In this document: piece after piece, positions 1 to 11,168 of the stretch | Layout of the letters: each line of letters opens with the position of its first letter | Position numbering within the stretch: the stretch's first letter is position 1 | Source of the DNA: Bubalus kerabau | Lineage: Eukaryota; Chordata; Mammalia; Artiodactyla; Bovidae | Assembly (NCBI RefSeq): GCF_029407905.1 | Contig: NC_073643.1 | Location: forward strand, 28,424,001-28,488,000 | Reading direction: 5' to 3' | Length of the DNA: 64,000 nucleotides | Position numbers and translations under genes: made by a program | The notes under the pieces: generated by a model | What the model was told of the DNA's origin: nothing | The model's input: the letters and a program-made list of their open reading frames with translations, nothing else | The model's database searches: none

Positions 1-174
1 ATCTTTCTTAATATATTTTTTAACATGATGATCTTATCGACTTCCAAGGTGGTGCAGGATAAAAGATAAGAATCTAAGATACAAGGATAAAATTACTAAT
101 GTATCTGTGATTGTGTGTGTCCAAAAAAAATAAAACTATGCTAATGGTTATATATGTGTATAAAATCTGTGAGC

Positions 175-287
175 GTAAAATATCAGTAATTTGTCTACCA
201 TGCTATCTCTAGCAACTAGCACAGAGCCTGAAAAACAGTAAAAACTGAATAAATATGTGATGGGTGAATGAACAAGTCCATGACAGA
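175..287 (+). repeat. L2 3'-end-like relic
   Basis: The stretch reads like the 3' terminus of an ancient LINE2: a 'ctagcacagagcctg' block followed by 'gaataaatatgtgatg' and a gaatgaac-type tail. It is short and diverged and has no coding capacity. The assignment is recognition of the pattern only. Confidence 0.5.
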
Positions 288-945
288 AACTGAGACCATT
301 TGTCTTTATCTGATCTCTCCAGATTATGTAGGTGATATAAGCATGCAGGAAAACAACTTATAAAGTTTACTTTGGCAAGTGAGAGCTCTGTATTCCTCAC
401 TCAAACCCTGACTCAGCTGACAAGATACTGTAAATAAATCAACTTAAAGGTTTTGCCTTTTTTAAACTTGGGATATACAGGGGTAAACAAAAACATTTAT
501 CAAATACAAAGTCATAAATATCTAGTAGCTATATTTTGCATTAATGACTCAATCCAACCTTATCATTATAATACTTGAATAAGTTCAATAGGAATATGGA
601 ATCTATAAAAAGGCAGAAAAGAAGTAGCAAAATAAGATATTGTAAATATAAATGGATAGTGCATCCTTTAATTATATTTCTCACCAGGGTCACATGAAAG
701 ACAATACTATATACAGGAAAATATACACTTGTCCAACATTCCAAAGGACAATGCATTACCATCACTTCCAATTCATCCTTCCAAGTAAGATTACAGTTGT
801 ACCATAAATGCTCTGCTTCCTCTGGAATGCTTAGTTGCATAATTTTAATATTATTTTCTGTGAATTATTATTTATTTTCCTTGTTTTTTATAGATTAATT
901 TCCATTTTCCATTAATTTAAATTTAGAGTTAATTAGGTAGACATA
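288..945. other. AT-rich DNA, no recognisable gene
   Basis: Nothing beyond AT-rich unique-looking sequence. The reverse-strand open frames here (up to 99 codons) have no recognisable domain. Confidence 0.5.
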
Positions 946-1166
946 GGGCTTCCCTGGATGGCTCAGCGATAAACAATCCACCATCAATGCAGAAGATGTA
1001 GGAGATGTGGGTTCAATCCCAGGGTCAGAAAGATCTCTTGGAGGAGGGCATGGCAACCCCCCCCAGTATTCTTGCCTGAAGAATCGCATAGACAGAGGGA
1101 GCCTGGCAGGCTACTGTCCATAGGGTCGCAAAGAGTCGGACCTGACTGAGCATGCATACACACATG
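946..1166 (+). mobile_element. Bov-tA SINE
   Basis: tRNA-like head (cttccctggatggctcag, then gggttcaatcccagg as a B-box-like motif) followed by the Bov-A body and the gtcggacctgactgagc tail. A short repeat, aggtaga, flanks both ends (about 935 and 1168) and may be the TSD. Ruminant non-autonomous element, probably mobilised by BovB machinery. Confidence 0.88.
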
Positions 1167-1640
1167 CAGGTAGATCTAAGTATTAATATGGTAGTTTAAT
1201 AACATAAGGAAATCTCATTCTTTTCTCTGTCATCACATTGTGATAATTAACTCAGATTTTTATTTCCAGTTATTTCATTTACTAAACCATTGCCTCATGT
1301 AAAATGTTTTAAACATGGACATTTAGAGGATGATGAAATCCAAAAGAATAGAATACTCTTTAAAAAGTAGATATATATACATACATATTAACAAGGCAAA
1401 ATTCCAAATGTATGAAAAAGAGAAGAAAATAAATGTTTGTTTATATATGCATGTAAGAAAGATAAAAAGAAATAGTCCAAATGTGTTTTCTAGGCAAAAG
1501 AAAGATGATCACCTCTAGGTGATGAAATTATGACTAAGAAGCACATACTTTTTCTATTAAGCTTTTTTGTTTTCCTCCCTTTTTTGTTACAAATGTCTCA
1601 TTTACCATGAAATGAGACAATATTAATACTGTTATATAAT
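1167..1640. other. AT-rich DNA, no recognisable gene
   Basis: No supported gene. The 62-codon plus-strand frame is low complexity, rich in Lys and Ile. The last 150 bases vaguely resemble an old L1 or DNA-transposon tail, but not enough to call. Confidence 0.4.
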
Positions 1641-1852
1641 ATGGTGAACTGAAAGTTGCTCACTTGAGTCCAGCTCTTTGCAGTCCCATGGACTATAGCC
1701 TGCTAGACACCTCTGTCCATGGAATTCTCCAGGCAAGGGTACTGGAGTGTTTGCTATGCCCTGTTCCAGGAGATTTTTCCCACCCAGGGATTGAACCCAG
1801 GTCTCCTGCATTGCAGGCAGATTCTTTACCATCTGAGCCACCAGGGAAGCGG
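1641..1852 (-). mobile_element. Bov-tA SINE
   Basis: Reverse-oriented SINE: the body reads ctttgcagtcccatgg and the tRNA-like head ends at gagccaccagggaagc near 1850. It abuts the 5' end of the following BovB fragment. Confidence 0.88.
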
Positions 1853-1928
1853 CAAAGATCAAACTGAATGACATTAGAGACCAACAAACTGTGAAAAAAT
1901 TTTAAAGAGATGGGAAAACCAGACCCCC

Positions 1929-2337
1929 ATATCTGTCTCCTGAGAAATCTATCTGCGTGTGTGTCAAGAAGCAACAGAACAGACATGCAACAACTGACCG
2001 GTTCAAAATTGTGAAAGGAATACACAAGGCTATATTGTCACTTGGACAAGGTATATTGTCACTCTGCTTGCTGCTAAGTCACTTCAGTCGTGTCCGACTC
2101 TGTGCAACCCCATAGACGGCGGCCCACCAGACTCCTCCATCCCTGGGATTCTCCAGACAAGAATACTGGAGTGGGTTGCCATTTCCTTCTCCAATATCTG
2201 TCTCCTAAGAAATCTATCTGTGCGCGTGTGTCAAGAAGCAATGGAACAGACATGCAACAACTGACTGGTTCAAAATTGTGAAAGGAATACAACAAGGCTA
2301 TATTGTCACTTAGACAAGGTATATTGTCACTCTGCTT
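1929..2337 (+). repeat. 141/144-bp direct duplication flanking a SINE
   Basis: Positions 1929-2069 and 2194-2337 are near-identical copies of one BovB segment, both starting atatctgtctcct and ending tcactctgctt. The intervening 2070-2193 is exactly a reverse-oriented Bov-A monomer. Each copy also contains the same inner tandem block around 'tatattgtcact', so that block predates the duplication. The arrangement looks like an unusually long TSD. A segmental duplication with SINE involvement is the alternative. Confidence 0.85.
2070..2193 (-). mobile_element. Single Bov-A monomer SINE
   Basis: Reverse-oriented monomer beginning gctgctaagtcacttcag and ending gccatttccttctcca. It corresponds to the second (3') monomer of BOV-A2 with only a very short (CAG)n. 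It sits between the long direct repeats described at 1929-2337. Confidence 0.85.
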
Positions 2338-3202
2338 ATTTAACTTATATGCAGAGTACATCATGCAAAATGCCAGGCTGGCTAAATTACAAGCTGGAAT
2401 CAAGATTGCCAGGAGAAATATAAACAGCCTCAGATATACAGATGATAATACTCTAATAGCAGACACTGAACAGGAACTAAAGAACCTCTTTTTAAGGATC
2501 AACAAGGAGAGTGAAAAGGCCGGTTTGAAGCTCAACATTAAAAAAATGAAGATCCTGGCAACCGAACCAATTATTTCATGGCAAATAAAAGGTGAGAAAG
2601 TAGAAACAGTAGAAGACTTTTATTTTCTTGGACTCTAAAATCACTGCAGATGGTGACTACAGCCATGAAATTAAAAGACATGCTCCTTGGAAGGAAAGCT
2701 ACGGCAAACCGAGAAAGCATATTAAAAAGCAGACATTACTTTGCCAACAAATGTCCATCTAGTCAAAGCTATGATTTTTCCAGTAGTCATGTACGGATGT
2801 GAGAGTTGGACCATAAAGAAGGCAGAACACAGAAGAATTGATGCTTTTGAATTGTGGTGTTGGAGAAGACTTAAGAAGACTTTGCAAGATCAAACCGGTC
2901 AATCCTAAGGGGAGTCAACCCTGAATATTCATTGGAAGGACTGATGCTGAAGATGAAGCTCCAATATTTTGGACACCTGATGCAAAGAGCCAACTCATTG
3001 CAAAAGACTCTGATGCTGGGAAAGATTGAGGGCAAGAGGCAAAGGGGTAACAGAGGTTGATATTGTTGGATGGCATCACTGACTCAATAGACATGAGTTT
3101 AGCAAACTCCAAGAGATAGTGAAGTACAAGAAAGCCTGATGTCCTGCAGTCCATGCAGTTGTAAAGAGGGGGACATGACTTAGTGATGAACAACCAAAAT
3201 AG

Positions 3203-3240
3203 GAAACCGGTTCTGGTGCCAAAAAGATTGGGAACTGCTG
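3203..3240 (-). repeat. hAT-like transposon terminus (tentative)
   Basis: Read in reverse, the segment starts cagcagttcccaatcttt and continues to aaccggtttc. This resembles the CAGnGGTnCCC-type ends of hAT/Charlie MITEs. Only one end is visible, so this is a weak call. Confidence 0.3.
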
Positions 3241-3504
3241 GTATGAGGGCCCCTTTGATCTCCTGAATGATGAGTGGCAATTCTAGATAGCAGGTATGTG
3301 TTGAACTCTTGAGACATAGGGACCAGGGGAATGACCTGAAACACCGACTTGAAGGATTATATAACATCATCATGTAAAGTGTTAACATAAAATCATTTCA
3401 GCAAATCCTCCTAGGGTTCTAACCAATAATTCTAAACTTGGCGATTTTAGAGAGAAAGGAAGCATGTCACCTCTAAGCTCAATAGCCTACAGAACCAGTT
3501 ACAA

Positions 3505-3715
3505 TAAAAACCATATACCAGGCACCACATTAGATGGTTTACATGAATTGCATTATATAATGCTCACAACAACTATGAAGGAGAAGTGTAATCTGTCTCA
3601 TTATTTAAATGAGGAAGTCACAGCTCAGGAGGCATGCCCCAGATCATAGAGATAGAAAGAGAGGTAATACAATTATGTCTCACTCCAAGACTAATGCTTG
3701 TAACTATCATTCTTC
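3505..3715 (-). repeat. MIR SINE relic
   Basis: Diverged reverse-oriented MIR: 'taccaggcaccacattag', 'tgctcacaacaactatg', and 'aaatgaggaagtcacagctc' match the order of the MIR core when read in reverse. Ancient mammalian SINE. Confidence 0.6.
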
Positions 3716-5052
3716 ATGGCAGTAGATATGTTCAGAGGCCTATAGGTATCACTTTACCCTGAGTGTTGGATTACAGGAAAACTTTCCTTTGCAAAGTCCA
3801 CCTCACCCTCAGGAGACATTTTACCAGGGTTGATCCCCCAAGTCTATTTCAACTCTAAGGGTTTATCAACTCAGCCTATTAACCACGTTGGATTTTTATA
3901 TTATTGTAGTAACGTTATTTCTAAGACACAATCAGTTTCTGGCTTCAAATCCAAGAAAAGGGGAAAGGTCAGTGAAACAAAGCTATAGAATATCAGAGGA
4001 AAGAAAAGAAAAAAAAAAAAAAAAAGAATACCAGTGGAAAGACATGACCCAAAAATTGGATTTATAGAAAAAGAAATCTTAAAAGGAACCTCCATGGAGA
4101 CTATGAGTCTATAACCTAGTCTGACAGTTTTATGTTGTGCCATAATTCAACATAATGAAGAAATGCAGGGACTAAGGTGTTCATATTAAACTATTCATGA
4201 ATAATAAAATCATCTTCATTTTAGCTGATTACATATTCTATTTAAATTATTTTATGTTCTTCCAAATGATGACAGTGGCAAGGATTCGATGATGTTAATT
4301 TAAAAACAACTGCTTAAGTTGCTTAAGATTTAAATAATTCCTGTTTTGAGAGAATAAAAAACCACTGCTGACTAAATCAAGGAAAGAAGACATTTATAAA
4401 GGCATGAAACATCACAGAAATTATTGTATTCTAGTTAATACTTCATGTAACAATTCATATTTTAAGGGAGTTGGCTCTGTGTTTAGAGCACTATTTTGTC
4501 TATTTTATATGGAAAGTAGTATATTTAGCTGCTAAAATACTAGTGCTGTCTAAACGTCCTAGCATCCCCATCATTGAAGTACATACCCATCAATCTTCCA
4601 AAAAATATGTTTATATTAATTTGCCATTTAATAAATGATAAAGCTCTATAAAAGTCAAAACTTTCCTTTCTGAGGTTTGTTTTTCAGATAGAGTAATATT
4701 GTGCCATATATTCTAGTATTATTACTTACATACAATTTTCTTTTAGCATGACAATACAAGGTGAATAATGTTTTCTTGTGAGCTGGCATCCTCACCACTG
4801 AAGATAAACCTAATGCACTATAAAATCACATGCTGCCTAATGTAATAGACTTATTTTCCTGATACCATTATCTTTCACCTACTTATTTCTTCTATCTTTC
4901 ACCCATAGAGTTTTACATTATTTTCACTTTGTATATCGTGAGCCAGTCATACTTCATAACTAAACAATCTCTGCCATTGACAAATCCTTTAACCAAAAAA
5001 AGTAAGACCCTGATTTAAGCTGATCATCATTGGTTCTCTTGGATATACTGTA
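3716..5052. other. AT-rich DNA, no recognisable gene
   Basis: No supported gene or repeat. A poly(A) tract lies near 4010-4025. Its translations in the reverse frames give only low-complexity Phe-rich peptides. Confidence 0.45.
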
Positions 5053-5236
5053 TATGTGACTTGTGGCTCAGACTGTAAGGAATCTACCTGCAATGCAGGA
5101 GACCTGGGTTCAACCCCTGGGTCAGGAAGATCCCTGGAGAAGGGAATGGCAACCCACTCCAGTATTCTTACCTGGAGAATCCCATGGACAGAGTAGCCTG
5201 ACAGGCAACATAAAGAGTCAGACATGACTGAGCGAA
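5053..5236 (+). mobile_element. Bov-tA SINE
   Basis: Forward SINE with tRNA-like head (tgtggctcagactgtaag, gggttcaacccctgg) and Bov-A body to gacatgactgagcg. Small internal losses relative to other copies: the 'cagtccatggggt' block is missing. Confidence 0.88.
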
Positions 5237-6478
5237 TAACATGGACAAATACATGCATCCTACCTAGTTACACCTAATCTGGGTTTATTTTACTTTGTAT
5301 CTTTTGCCCACTTTGTTTTACATTCTGTTGCTTTTAGATAGAAAGAATATAAGAAAAACTCACAACTTTCAAAATTTTATACATATAAACTCTTTTCAGT
5401 TTGCCTAACTATTCTGTGAAAATATCCCCCACCCAGTATCCCCAAATACAAGTTTAAATCCTCATTTTCCCTCAATAGCTCCCTAAATTGTTCATCAAAA
5501 ACTCTTCTCTTTAAATCATCCAACAACATATACTTCCAGCTATCAAAGTATATAAGTATATACATAAATACACACCTACATGTATACATATTACAATCAT
5601 CAAACTCACCTCATTTCCTAATGCAACTTATTCCAAATTTATTTCCAGTTTAGATCAATAAAGCTCTTTTCCTCACCTAAAGTCAATAAAATGCAATAAA
5701 TTTAAAGTTTCCTGCTTATCGTCCAAAAAATTATCCCATGAAAGATGACAAAGGAGTTTTACTTCACTAGAGAAAGAAACCAATCTCCAAAATAATGTCC
5801 TAGGAAATGGTTTTTCCCTGAGATTTTCTTCTTTATTTTTAAAGGAAAAATAATATAAACAGAGGAGACATTTCAGCAAATCAAACGGTAAGAAGTTTCA
5901 CATTAGGCACACTTTTCTTTCTATTTAAAAAAGGAAAGAAGTTTTATCTTATGCTGTAAATATTCCAGAATATTTTAAAAGGCATTTATTTGCCCTCATT
6001 TTTTTCTGACATTGTTAGTCTTTTCTAGGTTCAGTCATCACTTAAATGATGATAATAATCGTTACTACTCCCAAAGATATTTTAGTAGACATGAAAGAGA
6101 AAAAAGCTTTAAACTATCTTGAAATAACTGAATCTTGAAACAAATGTTCTTGAAATGATCCTTAAAATAACTAGACTTATGTGTTTAACGGGAAATTCAA
6201 ACCCCCAACAACTTCCTCTAATATTAATTACTTTATACTGGGAAGGTCAATCAATTAATCTCAACTGAAAATGCAAACATCTGCTGGAGACAATGTATCC
6301 ATTGTTTGTGAATAGGTAATATAATATAGACTTTGCAGCAAATAATGATACATTTAAATCTTTTCTAAAAACATGAGAGAAATAAAGAGCAGCTTTCATT
6401 CTATTATCACAAAATCCAGAAAATTTTCAGAAATATTCAACCCTTTTACTCACTGTGTACTAGAATGAACCTTGTTTT
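5237..6478. other. AT-rich DNA, no recognisable gene
   Basis: No supported gene or clear repeat. Open frames of 60-70 codons show no domain. Confidence 0.45.
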
Positions 6479-6488
6479 TAGTAACTCT

Positions 6489-7845
6489 CAGTTCAGTTCA
6501 GTCGCTCAGTCGTGTCTGACTCTTTGCAACCTGTCCATCACCAGCGCCCGGAGTTCACTCAGACTCACGTCCATCAGTCAGTGATGCCATCCAGCCATCT
6601 CATCCTCTGTCGTCCCCTTCTCCTCTTGCCCCCAATCCCTCCCACCCAATCCCTCCCAGCATCAGAGTCTTTTCCAATGAGTCAACTCTTTGCATCAGGT
6701 GGCCAAAGTACTGGAGTTGCAGCTTTAGCATCATTCCTTCCAAAGAAATCCCACGGCTGATCTCCTTCAGAATGGACTGGTTGGATCTTCTTGCACTCCA
6801 AGGGACTCTCAAGAGTCTCCCCCAACACCACAGTTCAAAAGCATCAATTCTTCAGCGCTTAGCTTTCTTCTCAGTCCAACTCTCACATCCATACATGACC
6901 ACAGGAAAAACCATAGCCTTGACTAGATGAACCTTTGTTGGCAAAGTAATGTCTCTGCTTTTTAATATGCTATCTAGGTTGGTCATAACTTTTCTTCCAA
7001 GGAGTAAGCATCTTTTAATTTCATGGCTGCAGTCACCATCTGCAGTGATTTTGGAGCCCCCAAAAATAAAGTCTAACACTGTTTCCACTGTTTCCCCATC
7101 TATTTGCCATGAAGTGATGGGACCAGATGCCATGATCTTTGTTTTCTGAATGTTGAGCTTTTTTTTTTTTTGAATGTTGAGCTTTAAGCCAACTTTTTCA
7201 CTCTCCTCTTTCACCTTCATCAAGAGGCTTTTTAGTTCCTCTTCACTTTCTGCCATAAGGGTGGTGCCATCTGCACATCTGAGGTGATTGCTATTTCTCC
7301 CGGCAATCTTGATTCCAGCTTGTGCTTCTTCCAGTCCAGCGTTTCTCATGATGTACTCTGCATATAAGTTAAATAAGCAGGGTGACAATATACAGCCTTG
7401 ACATACTCCTTTCCCGATTTGGAACCAGTCTGTTTTTCCATGTCTAGTTCTAACTGTTGCTTCCTGACCTGCATACGGATTTCTCAAGAGGCAGGTCAGG
7501 TGGTCTGGTATTCCCATCTCTTGAAGAATTTTCCACAGTTTATTGTGATCCACACAGTCAAAGGCTTTGGCATAGTCAATAAAGCAGAAATGGATGCTTT
7601 TCTGGAACCCTCTTGCTTTTTCAATGATCCAGCGGATGTTGGCAATTTGGTCTCTGGTTCCTCTGCCTTTCCTAAAACCAGCTTGAACAACTGGAAGTTC
7701 ACGGTTCATGTATTGCTGAAGCCTGGCTTGGAGAATTTTGAGCATTACTTTACTAGCATGTGAGATGAGTGCAATTGTGCAGTAGCTTGAGCATTCTTTG
7801 GCATTGCCTTTCTTTGGCATTGGAATGAAAACTGACCTTTTCCAG
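6489..7845 (-). mobile_element. 5'-truncated BovB LINE (copy 2)
   Basis: Reverse-oriented BovB with its 3' end at 6489 (cagttcagttcagtcgctc, the (ACTGA)n tail in reverse) and its 5' truncation inside the RT region. It is flanked by a perfect 10-bp TSD, tagtaactct, at 6479-6488 and 7846-7855. It belongs by eye to the 3' subfamily that reads 'tttggaaggaatgatg'. Confidence 0.95.
6852..7820 (-). pseudogene. BovB reverse transcriptase fragment, motif C damaged
   Basis: A 322-codon reading frame of the BovB polyprotein. RT motifs in order are FRKGRGTRDQI, CFIDYAKAFDCVDH (motif A), GVCQGCILSPCLFN (motif B) and then CADG where YADD is expected. Loss of the second motif C aspartate and of the Tyr predicts no polymerase activity. 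An in-frame 24-bp duplication at 7148-7185 repeats LNIQK around a T13 tract. The APE endonuclease domain is absent through 5' truncation. The C-terminal region continues in shifted frames down to 6489. Confidence 0.9.
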
Positions 7846-7886
7846 TAGTAACTCTAACAAATTTCCAGTAGTAACTTTAACAAATT
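7840..7886 (+). repeat. 23-bp tandem duplication at BovB junction
   Basis: Two consecutive near-copies of 'ttccagtagtaactytaac' cover the 5' junction of BovB copy 2, its TSD and adjacent DNA. The unit includes the last BovB bases (ttccag), so the duplication happened after the BovB insertion. Confidence 0.75.
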
Positions 7887-7895
7887 CTAGGATTT

Positions 7896-8175
7896 GGAGT
7901 TGAGCAATGGCACCCCACTCCAGTACTCTTGCCTGGAAAATCCCATGGATGGAGGAGCCTGGTGGGCTGCAGTCCATGGGGTCGCTAAGAGTTGGACACG
8001 ACTGAGCGACTTCATTTTCACTTTTCACTTTCATGCATTGGAGAAGGAAATGGCAACCCACTCCAGTGTTCTTGCCTGGAGAATCCCAGGGACGGGGGAG
8101 CCTGGTGGGCTGCTGTCTATGGGGTCGTACAGAGTCAGACACGACTGAAGCAACTTAGCAGCAGCAGCAGCAGCA
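7896..8175 (+). mobile_element. BOV-A2 dimeric SINE
   Basis: Two Bov-A monomers (the first starting near 7896, the second near 8040), linked by the 'cacttttcactttcatgca' spacer and ending in cttagcagcagcag. Full-length form. No clear TSD by eye. Confidence 0.93.
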
Positions 8176-8370
8176 ACCTGAATTCAAGACCCAATTCTTG
8201 GCTGACTGCCAAATACCAAATTATTTAATATTTTAGGCCCACCTCAGCTTCCTGTGTAAAATGGATATGATAGGGTTTTATGAACAGTAAATATTACCAT
8301 ACATGTAAAACACTTAGCACCACCCATTCCTGGCTCCTGATGTGTGCTCAATAAATACAGTTTGCTACTG
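8176..8370 (+). repeat. MIR SINE relic
   Basis: Forward MIR core and 3' end: 'cctcagcttcctgtgtaaa', 'atggatatgatagggtttt', 'tgctcaataaatac'. It abuts the BOV-A2, whose insertion may have removed or displaced its 5' part. Confidence 0.62.
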
Positions 8371-9204
8371 TTGTACATGCTGAGGCCCTGGAACATTTGG
8401 TCTTTCTGTCAGATATACAGCGATTCCGCTGGATGTAGTCCAAAAGGTGTGTTCGCCTGATCCACCAAACCAGAGCATTAACTGCAATGACAAAAGAAAC
8501 CTGGTTCTCCCATCCACCATGTTCAACCAGTGATCCTTCTTATCTTTCACAGAAACAATGCAAAGTAGATATGATTCAGCCTTATCTTAGACAAAGAAAT
8601 ATATGTAAACATGGTCACACAGCTTGGTAAAGGGCAGAATTTTGACTCCCATAAACTTTCCTTTGCACCATTCTACAAACACATACATTAAGTTGAGAGG
8701 AAGGAGGAAGGAACTATCAAACCCTCCCTTTCAACTGAGTCATAGACAGAAAAGAGGATGGTTTGTGTTTTATACGGTTTCACTCCATAAAGTTTTTGAT
8801 GTGAGTGGAACTTGGAAAGCTCCTCTGTCAAATTCACAGATGCCTGAGTATCTTGAAGTTTCTCTTAAGCTCCTGTTAAATGAAGATACTCTTTGGAGAG
8901 AATTTATCACGTGATCCTTGAGAAAGAGTTAGTTGACTGATACCTGAGTTTGCATGGCTAACAGACTGGAAAACAGAACTGGGAAGTGGAAGGGTTGAAA
9001 GTGGAAAAAGATGGAAGAGAGGTGCAAGATAGAGTCCAACACATCAAATGAGAAGATAATCCCAAGGTACTGAGTACTTATTAGGCAGAAAGAAACATGA
9101 ACTTTATAATTCATCTTTAGTTTGGCTTATAGTACCCTAATAATTAACTACTCTTATTGTTACTAAAATCATCTTATGTTGGAAAAATAGTGAACAAATT
9201 ACAC
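8371..9204. other. No recognisable gene
   Basis: Unique-looking DNA. A 96-codon plus-strand frame at 8624-8914 has no identifiable domain and no supporting signals; I do not call it a gene. Confidence 0.45.
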
Positions 9205-9360
9205 TGGTTTAGAGGAAAATAATTCTGCCTTTTAGTCACAGATCTGCCATTTAGTCCATATGTTGCATGGGGCAAGTTACTACATAGCTCTGATTGATTT
9301 TCCACACTTATAATAATTGCCTTTCCTCCTCACAGTGTTGTTATGAAAGTTAGAGCATAT
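9205..9360 (+). repeat. MIR SINE relic
   Basis: 'cagatctgccatttagt', 'gcatggggcaagttactac' and 'gtgttgttatgaaagttag' follow the MIR order in forward orientation, strongly diverged. Confidence 0.5.
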
Positions 9361-11159
9361 GCCAAAGCTCATGGGAAAAAAAAATAATCTTGGTAGATAC
9401 AAATTATTATCATGCAATGACTGCTTAAACAAATATATAACAGGCAAGTTTTTAATGCAACGAACTGTTTTACTACAGAGTAACCAAAGTAAGACAAATG
9501 TTCCTCTTGGCAGGAATGTCATGTAACAAAATTATTACTAATTACCACTTATCCTTAATCCTCATATAAAAGCAAAATATAGTGCTACTAAGATGGGATT
9601 CTAAGACTGTTTTATTTGAACAAAGCCACACATCAGTCAATTCCTAAGCCTCGTGCACTTATCAAGGCATGTGTGCCCCTGGTTTCCACTTCAGATCATG
9701 CTGTCACCTATGGGGAGATTCACATTCACCGCGTTTCATCTCTAAATTGATCTCAACTTGAACTCAGGGCTCAGTTTAGTGCAAACTGGGATGGATCCAG
9801 TGGGCAAGCTCAGTGTTTGTACACCCTTTCATATTTTTTTTTTCACCCTTTCATATTCACAGAGGTTTTATCTTTCCTACTTGAGTTTTAGCCTAAAAGA
9901 ATAATTGAGGAGAAAAACCTATTTTTAAAATTCCAAGGAAAATATAATTAATTGCTGTCAATTTGTATCTGTTCTTGTAGTCTGCAGGGCAGGTATTTTA
10001 CTGAGAAAGTCTCAGGTGAGTCCCTTGGCTGACACCAGTATATTGCATTTATCAAGGAAGTGAATTCTTCTTCAAAGTATCTTAATCATGAAATCATAAA
10101 GCAGTTCCATTCTAGTCTTCCCTCTAGGCTGTCATCATGTCTTCTATCAGTTATATCACCTGATATGAGGCATAACTTCATTTCTAAAGTGCTATTATTC
10201 AACTGCCAAAAAGAAATCTAAGTTGTAAATATTGGACCTATTTCTATTTATTTTCTTCTAATAATTTATTTCATTTTAAACACCACAGTCTTTGTCCTTT
10301 GCCATCACTACATTTCTTTAATCTGTCACCTTTCTTGGATTCTGCTTGCTTACTTCCATAAATGACATCGGGGGAAAAAAAAAAAAAAAAAGGAAAGTTG
10401 AATTTGATGTTGGGTCAATGAGGATTTGAATCTTTTATTTACTACCATAATCACAAAACAGAATTGCTTCCTTCAAATTGCACTCATAAATTATCAGCTA
10501 TTATGCCTCAGTGTATTGGTGCAAAGGTTGATGCTGACTAAAGTTTTAGAGGAGCAAGAGAACTTGTAATTTATGTGTCACATGTGGTCACAACATAACT
10601 GCTTGTCACTTGCTTGAGTAGCTACAGAGAGATAGAGAAAAAGAGGGCTAATATACCCATATGGATGCCAAAACTTCCCCTTGCAAATCTTGTGATGTGT
10701 CCAAAAACCTAGCATGTGAGATCTGAGACCAATTTGCTTCTTTAGAGAACTACTCAGTTTTCAATTTTAAGCTCCAGAGAACCCAGTTATTTCCCTTTAG
10801 GAAACAGAAAATATGAGACCAAATAATAAAGCATACTCATTTTTAGGCACGGGAGATTATTGTCCTCCTAAAGCAAATCAGCAAAACAAAGCCCATAGGC
10901 ACATAAACAACCATTCATTTAATCCATAAACGATAGCCTATTTATTCCTTTCCAGAGGAGGAAGGTGAAATTAACTCATGGAATATGGACAAGGGATTAT
11001 TTAAATCTACTTTTCTCACTAAGCCCATCATTCAGGGTTTATAAAGACTCTTAGGCCATGGACTGATTATTCACCCTGCAGGTAACTGATCCTTAGGTGT
11101 GCAACTCTTTAAAATAAGGATAACTTATCTGCATTGTAAGTGAGACTATATAGCCATTT
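9361..11159. other. No recognisable gene
   Basis: Long unique-looking AT-rich stretch. Visible features are a small local duplication of 'caccctttcatatt' around 9823-9858 and a poly(A) tract near 10374-10391. No coding signal. Confidence 0.45.
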
Positions 11160-11168
11160 ATGCTAGCC

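Larger units (their letters stand above)
1870..3197 (+). mobile_element. Old 5'-truncated BovB LINE (copy 1)
   Basis: Truncated RTE-type BovB carrying the C-terminal half of the RT region and the 3' end. The RT motif is visible as YTDD (about 2437-2448) in a 111-codon frame at 2303-2638, followed by the BovB block around 'tgtgagagttggacc'. It is more diverged than the other copies and has several stops and frameshifts. A single Bov-A monomer plus a 141/144-bp duplication interrupts it at 1929-2337. The 3' end is near gacatgacttagtgatg. Confidence 0.9.
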
